Source: Polyangiaceae bacterium (GTDB lineage: Bacteria; Myxococcota_A; Polyangia; Polyangiales; Polyangiaceae). From it: DNA of 64,000 bases. Under the pieces are notes generated by a model. That model was given only the letters and a program-made list of their open reading frames with translations. It did not search any database and was not told the DNA's origin. The stretch is from contig JADJRH010000001.1 in assembly GCA_016712345.1 (NCBI GenBank), positions 5,143,892-5,207,891 on the forward strand, read 5' to 3'. Both the position numbers and the translations under genes were made by a program. Positions 16,332 to 25,311 of this stretch are shown one piece after another. How positions within the stretch are numbered: the first letter of the stretch is position 1; each line of letters begins with the position of its first letter.

Positions 16332-17408
16332 CTATTTGGGAATTGAAAGGTCGTCATCGCAACACAGGGTGACTGGCCCCGCGGGCAGAACCGTCCCAAT
16401 TGCCTGGCCGCCGCCTTGTGTACATGTGCCCGCGATCTGTTCTACCCAGGCGGCGGATTTACTGCCCAACGATGGACCGTTCGATGGTAGGTCCACGCAG
16501 GCGGAGTCTGTGACGCTCACGGTCGCAGCGGCAACCAGCGCGTCACACGTTGAATTGGTGTGAACCTCAACGACGGCCGAGCATGCCGCGCCCATCGGTT
16601 CGCCACAGGTGCACGGCTCACACCCTCGGGTATCGTTGACCCCTGCGTACACCACGTGGCGTTCTGGGTAGGTTTCTGGACAGTCGAACGCGGCATCGTC
16701 GCCGAACCTATAAACACAGAGCGAGAACCCTTCAGGAATGTTTGGGACGCACGCCTGTCCGGTGGAACATCCGTCCCCGTCCAAGGGACCGATGAGGCAT
16801 TCTTTGGCAATCTTTCCCCACGAAAGTTCTGGGAATTGAGCTGTGCCTTGGGCGGAACCCTGACACGTTTCTACTGTGGTAGGTCCGATGGTCAAACTTT
16901 GGGCGCAGGGTTCGCCGTTGCAAGAAATACCCGGCTCGATCGCGCCTTGGTTGGTACAGGCGCCTTCCCATGCCGGCGATACCCAGTCGATGGAAGGCGG
17001 TTCTCCATCGACACATTTTCCAGCAGAAACAGACATGATTTCAGGGAGGGAACAACCGGCGGGTGAACAAACGCAAGCGGGACAAACGGTTTCTTCCACA
17101 GTCAGATCGGCATACCCTTCTGACCCGGCGATCGGCGCAAAATCGGGGCACGGCGGGGCTTGATCGGGTGGTCCAATCCAAAACATGGACACTTCATCAA
17201 ACCAAGCGGGTTTCCATTCACGGCATGCGCCCGCGCAAACTGGGGCATTTCCCGCTTCGCTGGTATCGGTGGTAGAGCCCCCTGACCCGCCCTCACCGTC
17301 ATGGTCCGCGCCAGGCCGGACCGGCAATTCGCATGCGCTCGTGACGAGCAGCGCTACAAGCGCAAACGTTCCAGGTCGCCGAAATGCGTACACTTGGGTT
17401 GCGTTCAT
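16332..17408 (-). CDS. Cys-rich lipoprotein
   Basis: About 358 residues. The start at 17408 (MNATQVYAFRR) overlaps the stop of the upstream gene by ATGA. A signal peptide ends in a lipobox (LLVTSAC). A Gly/Ser/Thr linker follows, then a mature part with more than 20 Cys residues in pairs (CPACVCSPAGC, CEPCTCGEP), probably disulfide-linked at the cell surface. This is a common style of myxobacterial secreted lipoprotein; no enzymatic motif is seen. Probably transcribed with the outer-membrane-like protein upstream. Confidence 0.75.
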   Translation of the reverse strand: MNATQVYAFRRPGTFALVALLVTSACELPVRPGADHDGEGGSGGSTTDTSEAGNAPVCAGACREWKPAWFDEVSMFWIGPPDQAPPCPDFAPIAGSEGYADLTVEETVCPACVCSPAGCSLPEIMSVSAGKCVDGEPPSIDWVSPAWEGACTNQGAIEPGISCNGEPCAQSLTIGPTTVETCQGSAQGTAQFPELSWGKIAKECLIGPLDGDGCSTGQACVPNIPEGFSLCVYRFGDDAAFDCPETYPERHVVYAGVNDTRGCEPCTCGEPMGAACSAVVEVHTNSTCDALVAAATVSVTDSACVDLPSNGPSLGSKSAAWVEQIAGTCTQGGGQAIGTVLPAGPVTLCCDDDLSIPK

Positions 17409-18484
17409 TGAAACTTCACCGATGCACCAACTCCGAAAAAACCCAACACCGGAGATAAGTACCAAATGGTGCCCGGAGCGTCTGTTCCCTTCGAAGGATC
17501 CACAGAATAGTATTGGGCGGCTCCGAGCGGGGCAAACAGCGCTTCCGCAAACCCGAACACGGCAAAACGCTCGGCAAACGGCACTTCAACCGCGAAGCGT
17601 GGACCGATGTGCCAGCCCGGCAAAAAGCCTGTACCGGCGTCATCCTGAATCACCAAGGCGTACGCGCCGATGACGCCGCACCCTGCAAAATAGGTAGCAA
17701 AGTGCGCACATGGGACAAACTGGGCGCTGAGTTGGCTGAGATCAAAGGCTTTGGGTGGACGTGGTGCAGTCGGGTCCAATTGCTGATTCGTCTCCGCCCG
17801 GCCCGGAAAGACGCCGCGCAGCTCCAAGTCCACCGAAAACCATTGATAACGAAGGCCCCCGGCCAACTGAACGGCGGGCCCAACATCGGCGGTAAACCCG
17901 GCCGTCATGAGCACGGCGGTACTTAGGGTCAGGGTTAGATCCATGGGTGGTGTGTACTCAAGGTGTGGGCGCTGGGGCGGGCTCGCGGCAAACGGTGGTG
18001 GCGGTTGAGACGATGGTATCGGATCCGCGGGGGGAGCGGGAGGGGTTGGCGTTGATGGTTGCGGCGGCGCCGGGTGAGGTGCGGGAGGGCCCAACACGCG
18101 CAAGCTGGCCATGCGGGCAATTTCGCGAAACACGCCGTCGCAGGTAGCACCGGTCCAATCTTCTTCCGGCCATGGTTCGCCAACGGCAGGAACCCGTTGC
18201 AAAGCGCCGCGGTAACCGCCTGGCACCTTGCGAAACGTCACCCGCAGCACACTGGCGGATGTGGCGACAAACGGGTCGGCGCCCTTGTCCATGAAGCTTG
18301 CAACCGCGTGATGGAAGGTTTCTTCGTCATGGCAGCCGGGAGCTTGGGTGTACTCCAATCGCAACGGGACGACAGTGGGCACGAGCGTGTCGCGACTAAC
18401 GTCTTGCGCCAGCGCGCTACCGAGCCCCAATAGCGAAGCGGACAGCGCAAAGGCAACGGTTGGGGTGACGTACTTCACGTGCAT
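17405..18484 (-). CDS. outer-membrane beta-barrel-like protein
   Basis: 359 residues with a clear signal peptide (FALSASLLGLGSALAQ). An N-terminal periplasmic part of about 110 residues is followed by a long Pro-rich linker (about 130-180). The C-terminal domain of about 190 residues has alternating aromatic/aliphatic strands (DLTLTLSTAVLMTAGFTADV, YQWFSVDLELRGVFPG) and ends in F-Q, as in outer-membrane barrels. Function unknown. Coupled to the Cys-rich lipoprotein gene downstream by ATGA overlap. Confidence 0.7.
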   Translation of the reverse strand: MHVKYVTPTVAFALSASLLGLGSALAQDVSRDTLVPTVVPLRLEYTQAPGCHDEETFHHAVASFMDKGADPFVATSASVLRVTFRKVPGGYRGALQRVPAVGEPWPEEDWTGATCDGVFREIARMASLRVLGPPAPHPAPPQPSTPTPPAPPADPIPSSQPPPPFAASPPQRPHLEYTPPMDLTLTLSTAVLMTAGFTADVGPAVQLAGGLRYQWFSVDLELRGVFPGRAETNQQLDPTAPRPPKAFDLSQLSAQFVPCAHFATYFAGCGVIGAYALVIQDDAGTGFLPGWHIGPRFAVEVPFAERFAVFGFAEALFAPLGAAQYYSVDPSKGTDAPGTIWYLSPVLGFFGVGASVKFQ

Positions 18485-19055
18485 CCGTTCAACCGAGACG
18501 GCATGCTACCCTACCCTTGCCATCAGAAGAGGCGCCGTCCCCCGCTTGTGTGGTGCGCTGGAAATCTCGCCCAGCAGTTAGCAACGGACAATACAGCGCG
18601 AAACGCCGAAAACACCGCCCATGGGGAAGCACAGGGAGGGCGTATACAACTTGGAACGAGAATGCAATGGGCTTGTGATGCGTGGAGTGCGATGCCGAAC
18701 TCGGTGACCCCTTTTTGCATATTTGTTCAGGTCCGCCATCGGCGCTCTACGGTCGTTGAGAAAGAAGTCCTTCTTTTGAGTCGTCTCGCTCGAAGGCGAG
18801 CAACGCCAAAGGTCCGGCATGGTGGGTGCAGCGAGGTACCGTCGATGGCATATCATGAGTTAACTGTTTGCATCGTGTGTTGGCTACCGAGGAGCGATGA
18901 GACAAGCAATTGCGTCCTAATATCCGCCGATCCTCAGCAGATCGTGACCAATGAGATTAGTAGGTGCTCTGACTCTTAGTCGGACCGATGCTGGTTTTCC
19001 GCACAACTGGCAGTACCCGCAGGTTCGCGGGAACGCTGGTGGAGGTTATTCGACT
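18485..19055. other. divergent intergenic region
   Basis: About 570 bases between the leftward outer-membrane-like gene and the rightward Cys-rich protein gene. No gene, RNA or repeat is supportable beyond a short CTACCCTACCC near 18509. The word composition changes around here, so this may be one edge of the 18.5-33.9 kb cargo. Confidence 0.35.
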
Positions 19056-22000
19056 ATGTCCTCTCGCACGAAAAAAGAAGCGCCCGCAACCTCAACCTGG
19101 GAAGGGCGTGCGCAGCTCAACCCCCGAGGGGCCCTGCCTTTCCTCCTCCCCTTGCTCCTCTCCTTCGCCGCTTGTCTTGAGTCCGCCGATACAAAGTCGA
19201 CGGACGACCTCGCCCAAACCGGGGCATCTTCTCTGGCATGGAGCCACGAGTCCGTCTTGGAGACGGACTCGGCTCCTCGATTCGGTACTGCGACCCCCAC
19301 CGACATTTCCGTGGAAGATGCTGCTCGTATGCCCTCAACAACAATGGACCTTGGAGAACCGGTCAGCCCAGGCCCTCTTCCTCTCCCCGCGAAAAGCCCC
19401 TTGCGCCTTGACAGCTCAGAGCCCGTCGAACCCGACCTGCTGCCAAACGGCAACGAGGAACCCGCCCCGGGGCCGCTTCCAGATCCGGCGGCCCCGCCGT
19501 CGGTCACAACGTTCGTTGCACTCGGCGACAACAATACGTCCATTCCGCCGGACACCCAGGGTGCTGTCGGACCCAATCACGTGACCACGACGCTGAATAC
19601 GCAGATCCGAATCCAAAACAAGAGTGGCGGCGTGATTAGCACGTTCAGCTTGGCCTCTTTCTGGTCCTTTCTCCAGAATCCAGACCCGTTCGACCCGAAG
19701 ATCATCTTCGACCCTTACAGCAATCGATGGATCTTCGTGGCTTGCGCGGACGCTAAGTCGGCCACTTCGTCCCTTCTCGTCGCGATGTCCAATACATCCG
19801 ACCCCACAGGCGTGTGGACGGGCTACAGGATCGATGCGGACGGTCAGAACCTGATCTGGGCGGACTTCCCGAGCTTGGGCTTCAACAAGAAGTGGGTCGC
19901 CGTCAGCGTCAACCTCTACACCGTGGCAAACAACGCCTTCTCGACCTCGCGTCTTTACTTGTTCGACAAATCGGACATGGTGGCGGGCATCGCCGTGGAC
20001 TACAGCTATTTTCAGGACGCTAATGGGGCCCCTTCCCCGGCAGTCGAACTCGACAGTTTGGTGGACGATCTCTACCTTCTGCAGAGGTGGAGCGTAAACC
20101 CCGGGAGCCTCCGGTTGCGGCGCGCAACAGGCCCGACGAACTCACCCACGATCCAGCTTGTGGGTTACGCCAACGCGCCAAACTCATGGGCTACGAGCGG
20201 TTCCGGAAACGCCGATTTCGCGCCACAAAGCGGTTCCGCACAAAAAATTCAAACCAACGACGATCGCCTCCATAACGTGGTCTATCGAAACGGCTCTCTC
20301 TGGACGGCGCACACAATCTTTCAGCCGGCGGCAGGTCCGACACGGAGTTCGATCCAGTGGTGGCAGCTCGCTACCGATGCGTCCATTCTCCAGCGGGGCT
20401 TGATCGACGACCCGAACAGTGGGAAATTCTATGCCTTCCCGAGCATCGCCGTTAACAAGAACAATGATGCGCTCATTGGGTATTCTCGGTTCTCGTCTAG
20501 CCAATATGCAAGCGCCAACTACGCCTTTCGCTCGGGCAGCGATCCCTTGAACACCGTCCAGGCCGACAGCACATTCCAAGCTGGTATTGCTCCATATTAC
20601 AAGCCGTCCGTGAGCACCAACCGCAATCGCTGGGGTGACTACAGCAGCACGGTAGTTGACCCCACAGATGATACAACTTTGTGGACGATCCAGGAAGCTG
20701 CTGACCTCCCTGCCGCAAGCTACGATCGATGGTTCACCGCCTGGGCCAAAGTCGTTCCCGCTTCCTGTGGTCCCAACGGCACCGCGTGCAATGACGGGGA
20801 CTCTTGCACAGTCAGCGACACTTGCCAAAACGGTGCGTGCGTTGCTGGTCCAGCGGTGACCTGCACTGCTCAGGATCAGTGCCATATCGCCGGCACCTGC
20901 AATCCGGGCACCGGTACCTGCTCCAACCCAATGAAGGCAGATGGCGCGGCGTGCAACGACAACAACGCATGTACGCAGACCGACACGTGCCAGGCTGGAG
21001 CATGCACTGGCGCAAACCCCCTCACCTGCACTGCTCAGGATCAGTGCCATATCGCCGGCACCTGCAATCCGGGCACCGGTACCTGCTCCAACCCAATGAA
21101 GGCAGATGGCGCGGCGTGCAACGACAACAACGCATGTACGCAGACCGACACGTGCCAGGCTGGAGCATGCACTGGCGCAAACCCCCTCACCTGCACTGCT
21201 CAGGATCAGTGCCATATCGCCGGCACCTGCAATCCGGGCACCGGTACCTGCTCCAACCCAATGAAGGCAGATGGCGCGGCGTGCAACGACAACAACGCAT
21301 GTACGCAGACCGACACGTGCCAGGCTGGAGCATGCACTGGCGCAAACCCCCTCACCTGCACTGCTCAGGATCAGTGCCACACCGCGGGCACTTGTAGTCC
21401 GGGTAGCGGCACATGTTCCAACCCGCCTAAGCCTGATGGGGCTCCTTGCAACGACCAAGATGCGTGCTCGCAAATTGACACCTGTCAGACAGGCTTCTGT
21501 ACTGGTGCAAACCCGGTCATATGTCTGGCGCAGGATCAGTGCCACGAGGTCGGCGTGTGCGATTCGGAGACCGGCGAGTGTTCCAACCCCAAAAAGGACG
21601 ACGGAGCCCTCTGCAATGACCAGGACGCATGCACACAGACTGACACCTGTCAGTCAGGTCTTTGTGCTGGTGAAAATCCGGTCAAGTGTCTGGCGCAAGA
21701 TCAGTGCCACGAGGTCGGCACGTGCGATTCGGAGACCGGCGAGTGTTCCAACCCCAAGAAGGACGACGGAACCCATTGCAGCGATCAGGACGCATGTACG
21801 CAGACTGACACTTGCCAATCCGGTGTTTGCAAGGGTGAAGCCCCGGTCATGTGCTCGGCCCAGGACCAGTGCCACGAGGCCGGCACTTGCGATGCGAAGA
21901 CGGGCCATTGCTCGAATCCCATCAAAGCTGACGGCATGTCTTGCGACGACGGAAACCCATGTAGCCTCGACGACGTATGCGCTACCGGCACCTGTGCAGG

Positions 22001-22298
22001 CACACCGACCTCGTGCGATCCAATCGATGACTGTCACGAAGCGATCGTCTGCACATCGGGCGTAGGATGTGAGCAACAAGCCGTCTTGGATGGCACACGA
22101 TGCGCGGACGGTGTCTGTAATGGCGGCACATGCATCAATGAGAGTGAAGACCCCGGTAGCTGCGCGTGTAGAGCATCGCGTGGGAGTGACAAATCGCCCG
22201 CGCATTTGCCAGGCTTCGTGCTCGCGTTACTTGGAATCGCCGCTCGCCGCCGCTCCAAAATCCGCGCGCGGTGTGCGAAAACCGAAAACCTCGCCTGA
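19056..22298 (+). CDS. Cys-rich repeat surface protein with MYXO-CTERM-like tail
   Basis: About 1080 residues. The start at 19056 (MSSRTKKEA) has GGAGG nine bases upstream. A hydrophobic export segment (LPFLLPLLLSFAACL) ends in Cys, possibly a lipobox. Residues about 140-580 form a large domain that looks beta-propeller-like (PPDTQGAVGPNHV, NRWGDYSSTVVDP). Then follow Cys-rich units of about 55 residues (QDQCH.AGTC, CNDNNACTQTDTCQ), three of them DNA-identical. The C terminus shows the myxobacterial sorting pattern: CACR, a hydrophobic helix (LPGFVLALLGIAA) and RRRS. Expected location: outer surface after MYXO-CTERM processing. Confidence 0.85.
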   Translation: MSSRTKKEAPATSTWEGRAQLNPRGALPFLLPLLLSFAACLESADTKSTDDLAQTGASSLAWSHESVLETDSAPRFGTATPTDISVEDAARMPSTTMDLGEPVSPGPLPLPAKSPLRLDSSEPVEPDLLPNGNEEPAPGPLPDPAAPPSVTTFVALGDNNTSIPPDTQGAVGPNHVTTTLNTQIRIQNKSGGVISTFSLASFWSFLQNPDPFDPKIIFDPYSNRWIFVACADAKSATSSLLVAMSNTSDPTGVWTGYRIDADGQNLIWADFPSLGFNKKWVAVSVNLYTVANNAFSTSRLYLFDKSDMVAGIAVDYSYFQDANGAPSPAVELDSLVDDLYLLQRWSVNPGSLRLRRATGPTNSPTIQLVGYANAPNSWATSGSGNADFAPQSGSAQKIQTNDDRLHNVVYRNGSLWTAHTIFQPAAGPTRSSIQWWQLATDASILQRGLIDDPNSGKFYAFPSIAVNKNNDALIGYSRFSSSQYASANYAFRSGSDPLNTVQADSTFQAGIAPYYKPSVSTNRNRWGDYSSTVVDPTDDTTLWTIQEAADLPAASYDRWFTAWAKVVPASCGPNGTACNDGDSCTVSDTCQNGACVAGPAVTCTAQDQCHIAGTCNPGTGTCSNPMKADGAACNDNNACTQTDTCQAGACTGANPLTCTAQDQCHIAGTCNPGTGTCSNPMKADGAACNDNNACTQTDTCQAGACTGANPLTCTAQDQCHIAGTCNPGTGTCSNPMKADGAACNDNNACTQTDTCQAGACTGANPLTCTAQDQCHTAGTCSPGSGTCSNPPKPDGAPCNDQDACSQIDTCQTGFCTGANPVICLAQDQCHEVGVCDSETGECSNPKKDDGALCNDQDACTQTDTCQSGLCAGENPVKCLAQDQCHEVGTCDSETGECSNPKKDDGTHCSDQDACTQTDTCQSGVCKGEAPVMCSAQDQCHEAGTCDAKTGHCSNPIKADGMSCDDGNPCSLDDVCATGTCAGTPTSCDPIDDCHEAIVCTSGVGCEQQAVLDGTRCADGVCNGGTCINESEDPGSCACRASRGSDKSPAHLPGFVLALLGIAARRRSKIRARCAKTENLA
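20861..21355 (+). repeat. three perfect 165-bp tandem repeats
   Basis: Units begin at 20861, 21026 and 21191 and encode 55 residues each (TAQDQCHIAGTCNPGTGTCS and onward). The three units appear base-identical, while units further downstream have diverged, so the triplication is recent or kept uniform by gene conversion. Confidence 0.85.
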
Positions 22299-23246
22299 CT
22301 ATTGGGCCAATTCCCCATAGTATTTTATCGCAAATCTTGTCATGGTAAGCTGAAAGGGAGAGAGCGGCGTTCTAGCCTCCCGCTCAAGCGCGATCAGCAT
22401 CTCCTTCGCACGGATCCGCGTGATGACCCCTCCGTCCATCTGATCCCAGAGGAATTCGGGCCACGATTGTCGCTCTGGTGAGTTCAACAAGATCATCCCA
22501 AGATCGAACATCTGCCTCACATCGGAGGGCGGTCGCCAATCACGATTCTCGGCCGCCTTCATTGCTAGGGCGAGCGAGATCTCGACCAGACCGCGCTCGT
22601 GCTTGCAGAATGGTGGACCTGCAAACGGCTCCGTGCCCCCAGAGCCTCGACGTAGGGCTTCCAAGATGCCGATGACGCTCCCCAACCCTGGACAGGTTGT
22701 ATCAAAGCGGCTTTCAACAAGTACCAGTTGGTGCAAGGCAAGTGAGAGCAACGTTGAAGCTCGCGCGGAAGTTAGGTCATGTTTTGCAGTCCATGCCTCC
22801 AACGCGCTTCGCGCGCCTCGTCGCCGTTTCTCAATAATTTGTGGACACTCTTCGATGACCCCGGACTCCATCAGTGCCCGTTCGAGGCTCGCGTCCCACG
22901 ATGCGACTTGCTTTCTAGCGAGTTCGAAACCGCGAGAGTGCGCGCGTCCCCACCCATCCTGCCGATGATGCCGCGCCAGAAGGCCGAAGATCCAATAGGT
23001 TCGCGTAAGAAGAGCCAAACGGAGATCATCTGATTGCGCCTCGGTCGCGCCTTCGAGCAGGACTAGACTTTGAGGAATGCTCTGCAAAAAGACTTCCTCA
23101 ACCGCAGCTACCGAAGGACGGCACTGATCTTCCGCCAGTAGATTGACCGCGAATTGGTGCGCGTCAATTGGGATCGCAAGGCCACCAGTGCAACCTAGCG
23201 CGGCCAACCCAGTGAAGAGAACGACGAGGGTGGGAGAGCTACCCAT
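22299..23246 (-). CDS. TRAP T-component-like lipoprotein
   Basis: About 315 residues with a lipobox (TGLAALGC). The mature part is all-helical with repeated helix pairs, including ALLTRTYWIFGLLARHH and FDLGMILLNSPERQSWPE. These features, and its place directly after a TRAP substrate-binding gene with a 23-base overlap region, fit the TatT-like T component of TRAP transporters, a periplasmic trimeric TPR-like partner of the P protein. No membrane Q or M subunit is encoded nearby. Family call inferred from architecture and context. Confidence 0.6.
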   Translation of the reverse strand: MGSSPTLVVLFTGLAALGCTGGLAIPIDAHQFAVNLLAEDQCRPSVAAVEEVFLQSIPQSLVLLEGATEAQSDDLRLALLTRTYWIFGLLARHHRQDGWGRAHSRGFELARKQVASWDASLERALMESGVIEECPQIIEKRRRGARSALEAWTAKHDLTSARASTLLSLALHQLVLVESRFDTTCPGLGSVIGILEALRRGSGGTEPFAGPPFCKHERGLVEISLALAMKAAENRDWRPPSDVRQMFDLGMILLNSPERQSWPEFLWDQMDGGVITRIRAKEMLIALEREARTPLSPFQLTMTRFAIKYYGELAQ

Positions 23247-24285
23247 TGCACAGGGCCGCAATGCTCTTCCAATCTACGTCGGTCGCGCATCTAACGCACG
23301 TCTTGGCCTTCCACTCGGTATCCCAAGCCTTGATGCGTGCCAACCCTTCCGCCGGAATTTTGGTTTCGATCCTGAGTCCAGTAAGACCAGCCGTGTGCGC
23401 GGTCCACATGGCTTTTGAGAGTTCGTTCCCAGCCTTTTTTGCAAACAACATAACTGCTTCTGTTAGTGCAGCGTCGGACTTCATCGCCGCGACTAGCGAC
23501 GAATTTGCGAGCATGTAACCCACACTCTGATTGATGGCGTAGCCAACAGGCATATTCGTCTGGAGGGATTTCAAAGCGCCGACGGGTTGATCGAGCTTGA
23601 ATTCCTTCACAAAGCCCAGCGGCATGTGGACAGCGAACGTGGCGGCTTCGCCCGCGTGGGCCTGTATTAGGGTGATATCAGTTTGTTTCGGCGAAAGGCC
23701 TAGGGCGGTAAGTATTGATGTGGCGAAAGCGTCATTCTCGAAGATGAGTGTCTGTTTCCCCTTGATGCCATCGAGACCGGAAATCAGGCTTTTGGAGAAG
23801 AGCACCACAGGTCCACCATCGAGCATCCCGAGCACGCGCCCATCGATTTTTTTCATCAGAGGCAACATACGTTGAACAAGTGCAGCGCGACCCGACTGAG
23901 ATTTCTGACAGGAACTAAGTTCCAACAATCTGCCATCCTGGTTCGTTCCGGCTGGTGCCACTGCGCCATAGGCTTTGGCAGTTAAGGCTCCGATGCCCAA
24001 TTCTTTCGTCTTCAGCAATTTCTGAATAATAGGATTCTCAACCGCTCCCGCAGAATTTCGTATCACCTTGACCCGGATCTTGTTGCCGCTCTTGTTGACC
24101 TCAGCAACCAACTTCTCCAGTACCGTACCGAGGTACGTATCGTCGCTGCGGATCGCCGAAAACATGTAGACGGTGACCTTTTCGTCCTTCTGCGCTTCCT
24201 CCTGAGCGTTCAGACGCGAGGGTTGCGATACGAGCATGCCTATCAACAACGAGCCTATTAACAAGAGTCGACGAAAAATTCCCAT
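23239..24285 (-). CDS. TRAP transporter substrate-binding protein (DctP-like)
   Basis: 348 residues with a signal peptide (LLLIGSLLIGMLVSQPSRLNA). It has the DctP fold pattern: early strand TVYMFSAIRSDD, helix LGTVLEKLVAEVNK, KIRVKVIRNSAG, a middle segment with DGIKGKQTLIFEN, and the late helices common to TRAP P subunits (SDAALTEAVMLFAKKAGNEL). It should bind a ligand in the periplasm. The T-like lipoprotein gene follows immediately, and no Q/M permease is present in the window, so it may serve another role such as sensing. Confidence 0.75.
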   Translation of the reverse strand: MGIFRRLLLIGSLLIGMLVSQPSRLNAQEEAQKDEKVTVYMFSAIRSDDTYLGTVLEKLVAEVNKSGNKIRVKVIRNSAGAVENPIIQKLLKTKELGIGALTAKAYGAVAPAGTNQDGRLLELSSCQKSQSGRAALVQRMLPLMKKIDGRVLGMLDGGPVVLFSKSLISGLDGIKGKQTLIFENDAFATSILTALGLSPKQTDITLIQAHAGEAATFAVHMPLGFVKEFKLDQPVGALKSLQTNMPVGYAINQSVGYMLANSSLVAAMKSDAALTEAVMLFAKKAGNELSKAMWTAHTAGLTGLRIETKIPAEGLARIKAWDTEWKAKTCVRCATDVDWKSIAALCNG

Positions 24286-24297
24286 GAGCGTGTCCTT

Positions 24298-25311
24298 TCA
24301 AGACGGCGTGATCGCCCAGCAGCCTCCGCTGAGCCAAGGTGGCATCGCTGGCGCATCCCCTGTAGCAGCCACAAGGTCGCGAAGGTGGCATATCGCCTTG
24401 AGCGCATTCTTGTCTTCCTTCAAAGAGGACTGCTGAAGAGCTGAGGAGAGGCTGGGCAGATCCTCGGCGAAGAAGCGCCTTGTTCTACTCATCAGCTCTG
24501 GGACCGTATTCGTAACACCTTGTCTCAGTGGCATAGGCATAATGCCCAAAAAGCCGTCTGAGTCCTGAAGCATAGTGGACTGTGGCGTCGATTGGGAAGC
24601 GATCCGCTTCTTCCAAGCTTCAATCTGTGCCGTTGAGGCTCCTTCATCGCATACCTCAACGCTCTCCAATTCCCAATCGGTGCAAACCTCGTAGAGGCGC
24701 CCTCGGGCTGCACTGTATCTCGCCGTAAGTTGATCAGCGGTCAAAATCTCCAACGGTGCGGGAATTTCGCTCGCGGCCGTATGGGATTGTGCGCACGACG
24801 GTTCTTGGAGTCCTGAATCCGGAGGCGGCGACAACATGGCCTCCGGGGCCGCTTGCCGCGTTCTGGTCCATAGCGTCAGGATCGGTAGGCTGACCGCCGT
24901 GCACACTATGGCAACGAGAGACATCAGAAGCCAACGTCGCAGCGGCGTGGTGGACGGCGCAGGAGCAACTAGGACGGCACGGAAACTAGCCTGGAAGGCA
25001 TCGATTGCATGATGACTCCACGGTAGGGCGTCCTCCTCGTCCAACGGAGGATCGACCAGATAGTTTGAGTTGCGCTGAAATGCAAGTGATTCTTCGATAC
25101 ATGATCGCAGTTCCTTAGCGGCTTCAGTCCCACAAACAGACGGCCTTGGCGGTTGCTCACCGTGCAGGGGGGCCGCACGGACGAGCACCCAGTCTCGAAT
25201 CGCGACGAACAGGTCGTGGTTTGCGCCGTCAGGATCTTGCAAACCTTGCTCCTGGGGATCAAGGTTCTGATTGTGTTCACTTGAAGGTTTCACGAGAGTG
25301 TCACTCCGCAT
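24298..25311 (-). CDS. hypothetical single-pass membrane protein
   Basis: 337 residues. The N-terminal ~120 residues are polar and predicted cytosolic, one membrane helix follows (RRWLLMSLVAIVCTAVSLPIL), then a C-terminal domain of about 190 residues with scattered Cys (two near CTDWELESVEVC). Resembles anti-sigma or transmembrane regulator layouts but no zinc-binding motif is seen. Ends 12 bases before the TRAP P gene and overlaps the gene upstream by 22 bases, so all four genes 22299-26300 are probably one operon. Confidence 0.55.
   Translation of the reverse strand: MRSDTLVKPSSEHNQNLDPQEQGLQDPDGANHDLFVAIRDWVLVRAAPLHGEQPPRPSVCGTEAAKELRSCIEESLAFQRNSNYLVDPPLDEEDALPWSHHAIDAFQASFRAVLVAPAPSTTPLRRWLLMSLVAIVCTAVSLPILTLWTRTRQAAPEAMLSPPPDSGLQEPSCAQSHTAASEIPAPLEILTADQLTARYSAARGRLYEVCTDWELESVEVCDEGASTAQIEAWKKRIASQSTPQSTMLQDSDGFLGIMPMPLRQGVTNTVPELMSRTRRFFAEDLPSLSSALQQSSLKEDKNALKAICHLRDLVAATGDAPAMPPWLSGGCWAITPS

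Noticed and set aside
20861..21355. Possible CRISPR array from regular repeats
   Set aside because: Units are 165 bp, contiguous, coding and without spacers. The 120-bp and 18-bp arrays are likewise coding tandem repeats.
20184..21545. 453-codon minus-strand frame over the Cys-rich gene
   Set aside because: Shadow frame made open by the 165-bp repeats; the + strand has a ribosome site, Cys motifs and a sorting tail.
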